Assembly: GCA_024500155.1 (NCBI GenBank) | Contig: CM044856.1 | Span: 51,584,303 to 51,648,302, forward strand | Reading direction: 5' to 3' | Length of the DNA: 64,000 nt | Source: Chenopodium formosanum | Lineage: Eukaryota > Streptophyta > Magnoliopsida > Caryophyllales > Amaranthaceae | In this document: positions 53,733 to 64,000 of the stretch, piece by piece | How the letters are laid out: every line of letters starts with the position of its first letter | How positions within the stretch are numbered: position 1 is the first letter of the stretch | Position numbers and translations under genes: made by a program | Notes under the pieces: generated by a model | What the model saw: the letters and a program-made list of their open reading frames with translations, nothing else | Told to the model about the DNA's origin: nothing | Database searches by the model: none

Positions 53733-55529
53733 ATGGTTCAAGAGTCTGTACAACCCCCTAACCGTCTGGGTGAAGACCCAGAAGTTTTTACCGACTATGA
53801 GGAGGATGAAGACCCCCAGGTCGAAGCCTTTACAGCCGAAGACGACTCTCTCATAACCAAGCGCATCCGTCCCAGAGACACTCTGGAGCGGGGTGCCTCC
53901 CAGGCAGGTCCAAGTCGACCCTCTAGGCAGCCAGAATGGGAAACCCAAACGGCAGCTGGATCAGCCCTTGTCACCCGAGACGAACTCATGAGGTTCATGA
54001 CAAGTTTCAAGGGTGAAATTATAGAGCTGATCACCAAAAGCCGGGCTGGCCTAAGTAAAAGTCAGTCGGCGAAGAAGACTCCTCCAGAGAAGGGGAAGTC
54101 AGTCAGAAACCGGCAGCCCACTCCCCATCCAAAGGAGAAGGCAGCCGGGACCATTGATTGGTCAAAGATTCTCCTTCCTAGGAACAACACCAATAACTTT
54201 CGCCGGCCTCATCAGCCGGTGAGAAGTAAAAAATCAACTCTTGCTGCCCGGGAGATCATCAACCGGAAGAGAAATCAATCGCTGTCTGAGTCGGCTTCAA
54301 CGTCGAACTTTCTAGACAGCTTCAACAATATTTCTACAGGGAGTGCACCCACCTTGCATGAGAGTCAGACAGGCGGTAATACCATCCATTCTGGCCTTCA
54401 TATGATTGGAAATGTACCGTATGTGCCTACTTAGGCTTACGGACAGTATCCTCCTCACTTCATGCAGCCGGCCTTCTTTTGGGGTCAGGCGGCATACCCA
54501 AATGTCCAGCCACTGGACTAGCAGCTTCGTCTGCTGTGCTTGGGTGAACAACTTTCTGCGTTCACTCAGGAGATAACCGAGGCGGCTCAGCCGGCCAAGG
54601 TTAAGAATGTGTTGGTCGGTACCTATGATGGTACCTCCAATCCGGAAGACCACCTCATGGCTTACACCAACCTCATGTACCTGCAGGGGTTGGATGATGC
54701 CACATGGTGTCGGTGTTTCCCGGCTACATTGAAGGGCATTGCCCAACAATGGTTTGGCAATTTGCCAGCCGGGTCCATCGATAGCTTCAGGAAGCTCGCC
54801 TTCTTGTTTGTTTCCAACTTCTCAATGAACATCCTTGCTAAGAAAACAAGCCTTGATTTGAGCACTGTTAAGCAGGGAGAGAGAGAAGGGCTGCGCTCAT
54901 ATGTCAGGCGGTTCAATCTAATAAGAATTCAGATTCAAGGACTGTTTGACGAGGTAGCTTTTACAGACTTTTTCAAGGGTCTGAGAGACGGGTCGACTTT
55001 TAAGTCCGACCTCGTCAGAAAAGGGGCTTTCACCTTACAGGCGGCCCTGAGGGAGGCGGAGAGCTATATCCAAGCTACCGACCTCTGTTCGCCTGGTAAC
55101 CAGTCGGACTCCAAAACGTCCGACAAGCAGAAAGACAACCGGTCAGCTTAGCCAGCCAAAAACAAAGAAGAGAGCAAGAAAAGAAAAGAAGTTTGGGCGG
55201 TTACTGACTCTGACCAGCCGTCCCAGAAGAAAAAGAAAGAGTTTAAACCGTACGTCCTCAAGTACGAGTTTAACAAAGACTGCAACTCCATCCTCATGGA
55301 GGTAAAGGACCGGCTGTCCATTGAGAAGCCGAATCCTACAAAGAGTTCTGTCCAGTCACGGAGAAAAAATAAATTTTGTCAGTTCCATGAAGAAGTTGGC
55401 CATGACACCAACGACTGCTTTAGTCTTCAGCGGGCGTTGGACCGTCTGGCTGACAAAGGGCTGCTAAAGTCCTACATTTCTAAGTCCCCAGCCGAGGCAA
55501 AAAAGAAAAACAAGGGTCAGTCCTCCTAG
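53733..55529 (+). pseudogene. T4 gag
   Basis: Gag read from ATG 53733 (MVQESVQPPN). The N-terminus is acidic, then come basic and Ser-rich parts. The retrotransposon gag domain lies at 54540-55060: EDHLMAYTNLMYLQGLDDATW, GIAQQWFGNLPAGSIDSF and REGLRSYVRRFNLI. It is followed by the zinc-knuckle-like CQFHEEVGHDTNDCFSLQRAL near 55377-55440. In-frame TAG stops are at 54432, about 54520, 55149 and 55527. The protease that follows is one frame away, reached around 55520. Confidence 0.87.
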
Positions 55530-55534
55530 ACTGC

Positions 55535-56311
55535 CCCCAGCCTGCTAGTAGTTCGGATACCGACAAGGAGCCGGTCTACACTATAGCAGACGGGTTCTCA
55601 TGTGGTGGCCCTACCATCCGGGGCACCAAGAGCCATCTTCAAAAGATGGACAAAGATGACGATGAGCAGGCGAAAGCCATCTCCTCCTTCCCTGACGTCT
55701 TGATCATTGAGAAGGACAGGGGCAGCGTCCGCCGCTCGCATGATGACCCGGTGGTCATTGAATGTAAGGTTGCAAACCAGTTGGTTGGACGGATCCTTAT
55801 AGACACCGACAACTCATCAGACATCATCAGCCTCCGGTGCCTACAAAAGCTGCAATACAATGTCAGCAGTATGCATCCGGTCACCCAGCCCTTGGTTGGT
55901 TTTGGGGGTGGGATGGTCTACCCAGCCGGGAGAATTGACTTACCCATCCGGCTGGGAGAAAAAGGCCAGGGACGACATATTGTCGTCAGATTCTTGGTCG
56001 TTGAAGAGTTGACCGCCTACAATATCATCCTTGGCAGGCCAACCCTCAACGTAGCCAAAGCAGTAATCATCTCGTCCCTCATGCTCATCAAGTATGAGAG
56101 GGATGACGGCTCTGTTGGTTCCTTGAATGGGGATCAGAAGACGGGCCGAGAGTGCTATCTCTCAGCCGTCCGAGATACCGTGGCCCCAGGCGGTCAGGAA
56201 CCAATAGACCTTGACAATGTCAAGGATGCCGACCCAGCTCCCGCCCCACCAGCAGCTGGGAAGAAAAGAAAGGCACCTCTGCTGGTGGAGGTGAAGAAAG
56301 AGAAAAAATAG
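55535..56311 (+). pseudogene. T4 aspartic protease region
   Basis: Reading starts upstream at about 55535 (DTDKEPVYTIADGFSCGGP). The active-site segment is ILIDTDNSSDIISL, where the usual D-T-G-S has Asp-Asn in place of Gly. LTAYNIILGRPTLN is the second block. The Gly replacement would impair the enzyme. It ends at a TAG at 56309. Confidence 0.8.
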
Positions 56312-58345
56312 CAATCACTGACCGGTGAACGGTCAGATGAGCTCCGTCCCCAACCGGCTGGCGAAAGCATTGATCTCGTTATGGATGACAGCCGTTTAGA
56401 ACGCACTGTTAAGGTTAGGACGGTTGCACATGCTACCTTGGGTGCAAGCTTGCACTTTTTGCTGAAAGAATTCAAAGACATTTTTGCCTTTGAAGTGGAA
56501 GAGATGCCAGGAGTCAGCCCGGATCTTGCTTTCCACAAGCTCGCCGTGGACCCCAAAAAGAAGCCCATCCGGCAAAAGAAAAGAAACCACGGCGAGGAAA
56601 GAAGTCAGGAGGCAGCTGCCGAAGTCAAAAAGCTACTAGACGCCAGGTTCATTCGGCCTTGTAATTTTCCCGACTGGGTGGCCAATGTGGTCCTTGTTAA
56701 GAAACCGAATGGGACCTGGCGCATGTGTGTTGATTACACTGACCTCAACAAGGCGTGTCCAAAGGACAGTTACCCGCTTCAAAAGATCGACAGTTTGGTC
56801 GATTCTACAGCCGGTCACGCCTTGATGAGCTTTATGGATGCCTACTCCGGCTTCCATTAGATACCCCTGTGGAAGAAAGATCAAGAGAAGACGGCCTTCG
56901 TCACTGATCAGGGGCTATTCTGTTATACTGTGATGCCGTTTGGCTTGAAAAATGCGTCTGCCACTTTCCAACGTATGATTAATACGGTCTTCATTAATCA
57001 GATTAGGAGGAATGTGGAGGCGTACATTGATGACATGATAGTCAAATCCAAGCAGCAGGCGGATCACCTTGCTGATCTCCGAGAAACCTTCACCACACTC
57101 AGGCAGCATAAGGTTATGTTAAATCCTAAGAAATGCGTCTTTGGTGTTGAGTCTGGGAAGTTTCTCGGATTCCTGATTGATCAAAGGGGGATAGAGGCTA
57201 ACCTCGAAAAAATACAGGCGGTGATTGACATGAAGTCACCCCGTTCTGTCAAGGAAGTCCATAGACTCACCGGTTGCCTGGCCGCCTTGGGGAGGTTCCT
57301 CAGCTGGTCAGGTGACAAATGCCTCTACTTCTTCCAAGTAATAAGGAAGAAGACCAGATTTGAATGGGGGGATGATGTTGAGGCGGCGTTCCAGAGGTGG
57401 AAAGAACATTTACACTCTCTGCCTAGGTTGGTCAGTCCTTTGCCTAGGGAGACGTTGTACATGTACTTGGCCGTCTCTGACCATGCCCTCAGTGCCGTTC
57501 TCCTTACTGAGCGAGACGGCGTGCAGCTCCCGGTTTACTTCATTAGCCATGTTCCTAAAAATGCTGAACTCTGGTACCCCATGGTTGAAAAATTTGGCCT
57601 TGCTTTGTATATGGCATTTAAAAAATTAAAGCCTTACTTTTTGGCACATCCTGTGGTGATTTACACGGACCAGCCACTCAAGCGGTCGATGTCTACCTTG
57701 GACTCATCCGGGAGAATGTTGAAATGGGCTATTGAAATGAAAAATCTTGAAATCACTTACGAACCAAGAAAGGCAGTGAAAGGTCAGGCGTTTGTCGACT
57801 TCATTGTAGAAATGACTCGTCCGGTGGCTCCGGATAATCTTGATCAGGTTTGGAAAGTGTATGTAGATGGGAGCTCTACAAAGAACGGCTGTGGTGCAGA
57901 CATAATTTATGAGTCTCCTGAAGGAAACAGATTTGAGTATGCACTACGCTTCAAGATTCAGGCCTCTAACAATGAGGCGGAATATGAAGCCCTGCTAGCT
58001 GGCATGCGCATGTGTAAAGCGGCAGGGGCCATGAAAATTGACGCCTACTCTGATTCTCAATTGGTTGTTAGCCAGTACGAGGGAAGTTATGAGGCTACCC
58101 ATCCGGCTATGATCAAATATCTTCAGGCGGTCAAAGAAGAGGCCGGGGCACTTGAGGAATTCTGGCTGAACCAAGTGCCTAGGTCTGAAAACAACCAGGC
58201 GGATGCGTTGTCAAAACTGGCATCTTTCGCCTACCATGATACGCCTCGGTCTGTCTTTTGGGAAGTTCCGGAAAAGAGAAGCATCTATGAAGATCCCATT
58301 GGAGTTTTGGACCGAAGCTCTACCTGGATTCTGCACACTTCCTGA
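56312..58345 (+). pseudogene. T4 reverse transcriptase, RNase H and second RNase H
   Basis: Same frame as the protease. RT: WRMCVDYTDLNKACPKDSYP, LMSFMDAYSGFH, a TAG at 56858, then FGLKNASATFQRMI, catalytic YIDDMIV (near 57025), NPKKCVFGV. RNase H: WYPMVEKFGLALYMA. Second RNase H: WKVYVDGSSTKNGCGADII, NNEAEYEALLAGMRMC, YSDSQLVV, complete. 56930-58345 is a single 471-codon open stretch. A TGA at 58343 ends it. Confidence 0.9.
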
Positions 58346-59454
58346 TTCGCCACAGGAAGCAGTTGTCCTGAAGAAGCGAGTTGCAAGCTTCGAGTTGAGA
58401 AATGGAAGTGTGTCACCCCAGAAAAGGGGAGGGAAGTTCTCGAAGACTTGCACTCGGGATTCTGCGCCTCTCACATAGGCGGCAGGTCCCTAGCCGTCAG
58501 AGCCAGACGACATTATTTTTGGCCCACTCTTGAGGCAGACGCCAAGGATTTGGTTAAGAAATGTGACAAGTGCCAAAAGTTTGGAAACTTATTCACCGTC
58601 CGGCTACTGATCTGACGGCCATCAATAGCCTAATCCCGTTTGCAAAATGGGGGATGGATATTCTAGGTCCCTACACGCCTGCTCCAGGCGGAAAGCGTTA
58701 CATCTTAGTGGCTGTGGATTATTTCACCAAGTACGTTGAGGCTGATGCGGTTATAAACATCAAGACCTCAGACGTAATTTCTTTCATCTGGAAGAATGTT
58801 ATCACCCAGTACGGGGTACCTATGTTTATGGTGTTTGATAATGGTCCTCAATTTGAGACGCCTCAGCTAAAAAATTGGTTGGGAGATCAGGGGATCTCAA
58901 GCTGTTTCGCATCTGTTGGCCGGCCCCAAGCAAACGGCCAAGTTAAAGCCTTCAACAAACTCATCTCAGACGGAATTAAGAAGAAAATAGAAAGGGCCGG
59001 TGGCTTGTGGGCAGAAGAGTTAATCCATGTCCTATGGGCCATCCGGACAACAGAAAAAGGGGCAACCGGTGAAACCCCATTTCTAATGGTTTACGATGCT
59101 GAAGCCGTCTTGCCCATCGAGCGTTACGAGCCGACTCTTAGAGTCATGCTGTATGATGAAGAGGCAAACTGGGAAGCAATGCGCCTGGTATTGGATTCAC
59201 TCCCAAAACGCAGGGGCAATGCCGCCTTGCGTTATGAGATTTACCGTCTGAGAATGACTAGAGCCTACAACAAAAAAGTACACAAGCGTCCTTTCAAAGT
59301 TGACGACTTAGTGTTACGAAAAATGGAGGCAACCGGTAGGGCCAATGAGCTGGGAAAGCTAACACCAAATTGGGAAGGCCCCTACCGGATCTATGAAGAA
59401 GTAATGGACGACACTTACCGCCTGGAAACCCCTAGACGGCAGGCGCCTGCCTAG
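58346..59454 (+). pseudogene. T4 integrase, catalytic Glu changed to Lys
   Basis: The zinc-binding part (CASHIGGRSLAVRARRHYFW, KKCDKCQKFGNLF) is in the RT frame. A frameshift near 58590 follows, and the core lies in another frame from 58570: WGMDILGPY (Asp), VFDNGPQFE (Asp), and QANGQVKAFNK, where the catalytic Glu is Lys (codon AAA). GPYRIYEEV is the C-terminal GPF/Y block. It ends at a TAG at 59452. Confidence 0.88.
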
Positions 59455-60685
59455 AACTTGGAATGTAGATAATCTAAAAAAGTACTACTTCTGAGAATGT
59501 AAATTTTAATAAACAAATTAATGAAATAAGACGTTTGCAAAATTGAGTTACTTTTTGATTATCCATCCGGGTAATACCCAGGCGGGTCCCTCTTTACTCA
59601 ACTAAGTTTGACACTTAGTAAAGGTTACATTTGTTGGACCGCCTGGGTAATACTCGGATCCCTTGTTTATTTAAGTATGATACTGTTTATTAATCCGCTT
59701 GATAATCCGCCTGGGCAATACTCAGACGGAGCTATTTGTTTAAAAAACTAAGTTCGATACTTAGTGTAAATTCAATAACTAAAAACTAAGCACGAAAACA
59801 TTTAGTTGCTACACAGCCGGTCTCAAACAAGACCAGAGGCTAAAATGGCCGGATGGTTGCTCATTTTACAAAATCGCCTGTCCCAACATGGACAAAGGCG
59901 TCCGGCGACACCCCTCCGGGTGCAATCGTCGCAGAGAACGGACTATTTGTCGGTTCTACGTATCCATGCAGACGACAAAAATTGAACAACCAAATTGGTC
60001 AACTCATAGCCGTCTGACCAAAATAACCTACGAAGAACAAATAAGTTCCCAGATACCGGATGCCCATAGGCATCAGTCGGTAACCGGATGAAGTTCTCAC
60101 TTGGGTTATTTATCCCGAAATTGCACCTCCCCCCAATTGGAGTTGTTCAATGGCTATGAAATCTCTACTAAGACGGACATACACCGTCTGTGTAGTGACC
60201 GAAACGCCTGTTGGTGTACGACTGTGCACTTGGTTTGGGGCAATCACTACTGTGATTGATTGACTTACAAACGTATCATGCTCTTTGCAGCATCAGACGT
60301 TTTCAAGTCAATCAACCAACTCCACTTGAAACCAATCACACAGCCGTCCAGGGGCAAGGACAGCCAGACTATTGACTAGTAAGGCATGGAATCGTCGCAT
60401 GCTTTTGATAAGTTAGGCAAAAATTAAAATTTGCAAAAAATAAAAATTCAAATGTAAAATGATCAAAACCGACTCAGTCGGTGCATTTAAAAAAAGTCCA
60501 TCCAACCAAACGGTTGTAATGGATCAAATGTTAACCGGACCCTGTCCGGAAGAAAGAAATTGTTAATTAACCCGGCTCCACAACCGGTAAATACACAGAT
60601 ACTCGGCACGCAGGGCGGAAAAAGCAAGTTTTGGAATATAGCCGCTGAATAAAAAGAAAATTAAAAGAAAGCAAAGATGGCATAC
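59455..60685 (+). other. T4 non-coding 3' region with hairpin repeats
   Basis: No credible gene. Two to three degenerate units around CCGCCTGGGTAATACTC (59565, 59641, 59708) alternate with hairpins ACTAAGTTTGACACTTAGT (59601-59619) and ACTAAGTTCGATACTTAGT (59747-59765). Another hairpin with ACCC/GGGT inside GCGAC/GTCGC is at about 59903-59932. Confidence 0.55.
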
Positions 60686-63493
60686 TGCCGCTGAGGGGTC
60701 ACTTCTGGCCTGCAAACGGAGCCCCCTGGTCCTCTCCCTTCTCCTCATCGTCTGAGGGAATTTCCTGCGCTTCACCAGGACCAGGAATCTCAGGCGCGGA
60801 CGGCTCAGTAGAGTTCACCCAGGCTTGAAAGGAGGCAGGCTCTGGCTCGCCTTGCTCTCTCAAGTACACCACGTACTCAGCATAGCTGTGCGCCATTGCC
60901 TAGATGTTGTAATCCGCGTCTGGGTACAAGGCAGCCCAAGCAATCTTCATACGGGCATCGTTGTCAGCATCACTCTTAGCAACAAGGCGGTTTTGCTCCG
61001 CCTCTAGGGTTGTTGCAAAGTTTTTCTGAGCTTGCGCAACGTCCTTCTCCAGCCTCTCAACCTTGGTCTTCAGTTTGCCAAGGTCCGCCTGGGTCTTCTT
61101 GAGCGCCTCATTAGCCTGTTTGGCGCTCTCGTCTGCCTTTTTCTGGGCCTCCTCCGCCCCCTTCTTGGCCTTCTCAGCATCCGTAGCCCGCTGGTTGGCC
61201 GCCTTTAGATCTAGCTCCAGTTGCTGGATTTTAGACGCCTGTGTCATAATTATTGCTTTAGTTTCAAGTTCATTTACGATAGTCGAGTGTAAAGCAATAT
61301 TATCAGCGTCTATGGCGGACTTCTTGGCCCTTTTTACCTCTTCCCGTTTGCGAGAATAAGGACGTTTGAGCCCGTCCACCCGCAGCATGGCCTGGAAAGA
61401 GTCAGGCGGTATCAGTATCTCAGGCGGGATAAAATACTTGGAAAAAATAAAGTTGAATTGACAAGTTTCTTACCTCAGCCAGAAGGGATAGAATGCGTTC
61501 AAGGTTGAACGTCTCTATCCCTGGGATATTGTCCTTATCCCTCTTCTAGACGGCCTCTAGCATGGCCTTGGCATGCTTCTGGACGTCTGGCTAGCGGGGA
61601 GATAGATCTGCACCACAATCAATAGGTGATGAGTGAGAAACTAAGGCGGCACCTATTTGTAGTCGGCCGTCTGAGGATGACGTCTGTTGGGAGTGGGATT
61701 TCACCCGTAAAGGCAACCCCAGCTCAAGCGGGGATTCAAAAGGGTTCTTACCTTCAGAGCCGGCCAAGCGGGTACCGCTTGCAGGCGTGGAGAACCTCCC
61801 GGTTACTGTAACAAGGTTAACGAGGTCAAGGCACAAGCTGTCGCCTATCTTCTCGTTTCTCCCCGCTATCCGCGTCTGTTGATGCCTGGCTGAGGCGCCA
61901 GGAGTCAACGCGGAGGCGGCCTTCTTTATTTTGTTGAGAACTGCTGGGGCCTCCTCCCTAGCCCGTTTGAGATTCTTCTCAAACGACTTCCCAACTTCTC
62001 CTCCCTGCGAAAAATAAACAAAGTCAAAGTTAGCATCCGGAAAAAATAGTTTTTAAAGCAACTAAAGAAAGGGTCAGGCGCTCAATACCTGGCCCTGAGC
62101 TCGGCCGCAGCTTTCTCCGCAAGATCTTTGCGGATGACCGCAGAAGACCGCTTGGGAGTTTTCTCCGACTGCAACATGTTTAATGCTTCTTCTGCAAAAA
62201 GAAAGAAGTTGGTCAACATCATAAATCAATACCGATAGAAAAATACTACAGACGGTATGAAATCAGGTGCATACGTTTATTAAACATGTGCCCTAGCCCA
62301 CAGGCGGCTAGGAAACATTCATCCCTGAACCAGGCGCTCTTGGGAATCCAGTTCTTAGGGACTTTTATTGTTTCCCCGGTTGACAGAGTTGCGTATGTGA
62401 GGCCGAAAAAGTCTGCCTCAATTATTTTGTCAAAGTCTTCCTCTAGGATCCGGGGAAGAGCGCACTTCCTGCCCAACAAGTCATGCTTCTTATTGTACAG
62501 ACGAAATTCATAGTTTTCCCGTCTGGTTGGGGCTGACATTAGGTAGAACCTGTGTTTCCAACCATCGAACTTGGAGACCTTGTCCAAGGTCATCATATAT
62601 TGCGGCTGCGTGGTTAGAGTGTACCACGCCCTCCAGCCGCTTGGGCTCCTGCTGAGGTAGTGCATGCTTGCAAAAGCCTCCCAGCCGGGGTTAAGCCCCT
62701 AGAACTCGCAGGCGGCAACATACCCCAGAATGTTGGTCCAGATGTTGGGGGTAAGTTGCCAAATCCCAAGCCCGTAGCCTCTCAAAATTGCCTTCACCGC
62801 CTGGTGAAGGGGGAAGCGAAGGCCGGCTTTGAACGTCGCCTCATAACAACCAAAATAGTTGTTGGCGTTCTTTTGATCGTCCCCCCAGGCGATAGTGCCC
62901 AGCTCAGGCGGCACCCGGATCTTATACCCGTCTCCTAGCGGGTTCATTTTCCTAAAATTCTCTAAGTTCTCCTCCATTTGGATCCGGTCCTTGGAGGAGA
63001 CGTGGATGCTGAAGGGATCGTCCTTCTCACTCCACTTTTTCCATTCTTCCTTCTCGCTATCTGGAAGAGGGGGAGTGTCATCGCTGCTCTCAGAGGTAGA
63101 GGCGGAGCTGTCACTCTCCGTCTCCCCCTTACTTTTGTCCAAGGGGGCAGAGACGGCCTCGTCGCCGCCTTGGTCACACTCCTCCATAAAAGAGTCTGCA
63201 GGGGTTGAAGGGGCACGCGGAGGGGATCTCTCAAGAGCCGTCTGGTCTCCCTGACCAGACGTTTCTCCCTCAGGCGTTTGGCCGCCTGAGCCTTCGCTCC
63301 TATAATTTAGATCAGTGGCCGTTTGCATTGTCCAAGCCATGATGTCCTGCATAGACACATAACTGGTCAAAATCCTTGGCAAAGGGTGGTCCCAACACCC
63401 CGAGACGGCACTCCTAGTCCTAGACTCAGCCGTCCTTGGTGACCGGCTGGACTCTAACCTAGGCTGTGCCGTGTGTGTTGGTGATGCATCCAT
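60686..63493 (-). pseudogene. Antisense multi-exon gene of T4 (gypsy-type transposon family plus coiled coil)
   Basis: Minus-strand gene, start ATG 63493 (MDASPTHTAQ). Exon 1 runs to 62275 with Ser/Asp-rich N-terminus, then YEATFKAGLRFPLHQAVKAI and YGLGIWQLTPNIWTN, like the 'putative gypsy type transposon' family (Pfam Transposase_28), then WRAWYTLTTQPQYM. One TAG (62699) interrupts it. The junction 62275/62191 is GT-AG and in phase (FNK-QEALNMLQSEK). Later exons about 62191-62089, 62004-61750, a short one ending near 61471, and 61388 to 60686. The last is a long coiled coil (LELDLKAANQRATDAEKAKK onward) with TAG at 60900. Exon boundaries after the second are approximate. Function unknown. 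Confidence 0.6.
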
Positions 63494-63713
63494 TTATTGC
63501 AAGAAATATGTACAAGCGGTGAAAAAAGAAAAGAGCTGAGAGAGATAGAGACGGTACCTTTTGATTTGGTATCTGAAAGGAGGCGGGTCCGGCTGGGTCG
63601 CTGAAGAACAAACTTTTCGCTCACGTCTGACTCAAACGGATGACTTCTGCTCTCTTAAAATTTTTCTCTCTAGAAAATTTTTGTAAACGTACAAAATTAT
63701 GAGGGTAAAACGG

Positions 63714-63845
63714 CTATATATAGAGGGTAAATATGGGGGAATTTCCGTAATTTACCCGGAAGGTGAACGGTTACTCTGTAACGGTAAAATTACGCCAACC
63801 AGAGCTTTCATGTGTCACAGATGCCACGTGGTGTGCCACGTCCAA
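63714..63845 (-). promoter_or_regulatory. Antisense promoter of the T4 extra gene
   Basis: CTATATATAG at 63723-63714 on the minus strand, about 220 bp before the ATG. Upstream on that strand are CCACGTGG (63824-63831), CCACGTCC and TGTGTCACA (63810-63845), the palindrome type found in the T4 LTR. Confidence 0.6.
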
Positions 63846-63850
63846 TCTGT

Positions 63851-63860
63851 GAGGGGCAAA
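63851..63860 (+). other. Polypurine tract of T4
   Basis: GAGGGGCAAA directly before the 3' LTR start TGTTTAAAG. Confidence 0.75.
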
Positions 63861-64000
63861 TGTTTAAAGTAATTTTACCCTACCACGTGACCCAATCAGA
63901 GGGTGACACGTGTCAGCCCAGATTAGTCCAAAATGGACCAATCCCTGCTCGACACGTGTCATTCCAGAAATTAAGGGAAAAGGAGGCCTTCAGGCCCAAA
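63861..64000 (+). repeat. Start of the T4 3' LTR
   Basis: First 140 bp of the 3' LTR, matching 53216 onward with a few differences (for example CCACGTGA instead of CCACGTGG). It contains TGACACGTGTCA at 63904-63915. It continues off-window. Confidence 0.92.

Larger units (their letters stand above)
53216..64000 (+). mobile_element. T4: Tat-clade Ty3/gypsy element, runs off the right edge
   Basis: The 5' LTR is 53216-53699 and the 3' LTR starts at 63861. The internal region is gag, protease, RT, RNase H, second RNase H, integrase, a non-coding stretch with hairpin repeats, and an antisense multi-exon gene. It is GC-richer than T1/T2 and a different family. Codon spectrum and numerous TAG stops show decay. 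Confidence 0.93.

Noticed and set aside
56194..57109. Minus-strand ORFs over T4 pol
   Set aside because: Shadows of the RT and protease reading frames.

Overview
The window looks like repeat-rich nuclear DNA from a large plant genome, probably a dicot, although the species cannot be named from it. I find no confident single-copy host gene, tRNA or rRNA. Almost every base can be assigned to transposable elements nested in one another. The evidence is long terminal repeats (LTRs) beginning TG and ending CA, primer-binding sites, polypurine tracts, 5-bp or 8-bp target-site duplications (TSDs), and characteristic gag-pol proteins.

Layout. (1) 1-2.95 kb: a LINE on the minus strand, split by a 688-bp hAT-type MITE with a perfect 8-bp TSD. 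(2) about 2.95-4.75 kb: the right part of a CACTA transposon, which interrupts a gag gene. (3) 4748-9668: 'T3', a gypsy-type element with only a gag remnant, a 3' region rich in hairpins and minisatellites, and a 3' LTR. (4) 9669-11133 and 41052-52146: 'T2', an older Tat-clade Ty3/gypsy element cut open by T1; its 5' end lies off the window. (5) 11134-41051: 'T1', a related 30-kb element with two LTRs and TSD AGACC. (6) 28118-38769: 'C1', a very young Sirevirus-like copia element on the minus strand inside T1 (TSD CAATC), carrying an extra envelope-position ORF. (7) 52147-53215: an unassigned AT-rich repeat. (8) 53216 to the end: 'T4', another Tat-clade element with a complete 5' LTR and the start of its 3' LTR.

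The most notable part is the 3' half of T1, T2 and T4. Between pol and the 3' LTR these elements carry intron-containing genes on the opposite strand, with their own TATA boxes. T1 and T2 share a DUF7745-like gene and a plant mobile domain (PMD) gene. In T1 the six PMD exons join in phase through short GT-AG introns into an open frame of about 608 codons, although T1 gag-pol has about 16 stop codons. T4 carries a different antisense gene, with a region like the 'putative gypsy type transposon' family followed by a long coiled coil.

Clusters of short palindromes lie just upstream of the TATA box in the LTRs and again just upstream of the antisense TATA boxes. The palindrome differs by family: TGGCGCCA in T1/T2, CCCGTGACACGGG in T3, and TGACACGTGTCA/CCACGTGG in T4. 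T1, T2 and the gag-only T3 also share a two-hairpin RNA-like module and a second short motif in their non-coding 3' parts. A working model is that sense LTR promoters and antisense gene promoters use the same regulatory input, and that the conserved RNA modules serve full-length and gag-only elements alike. All functional statements are inference from sequence.
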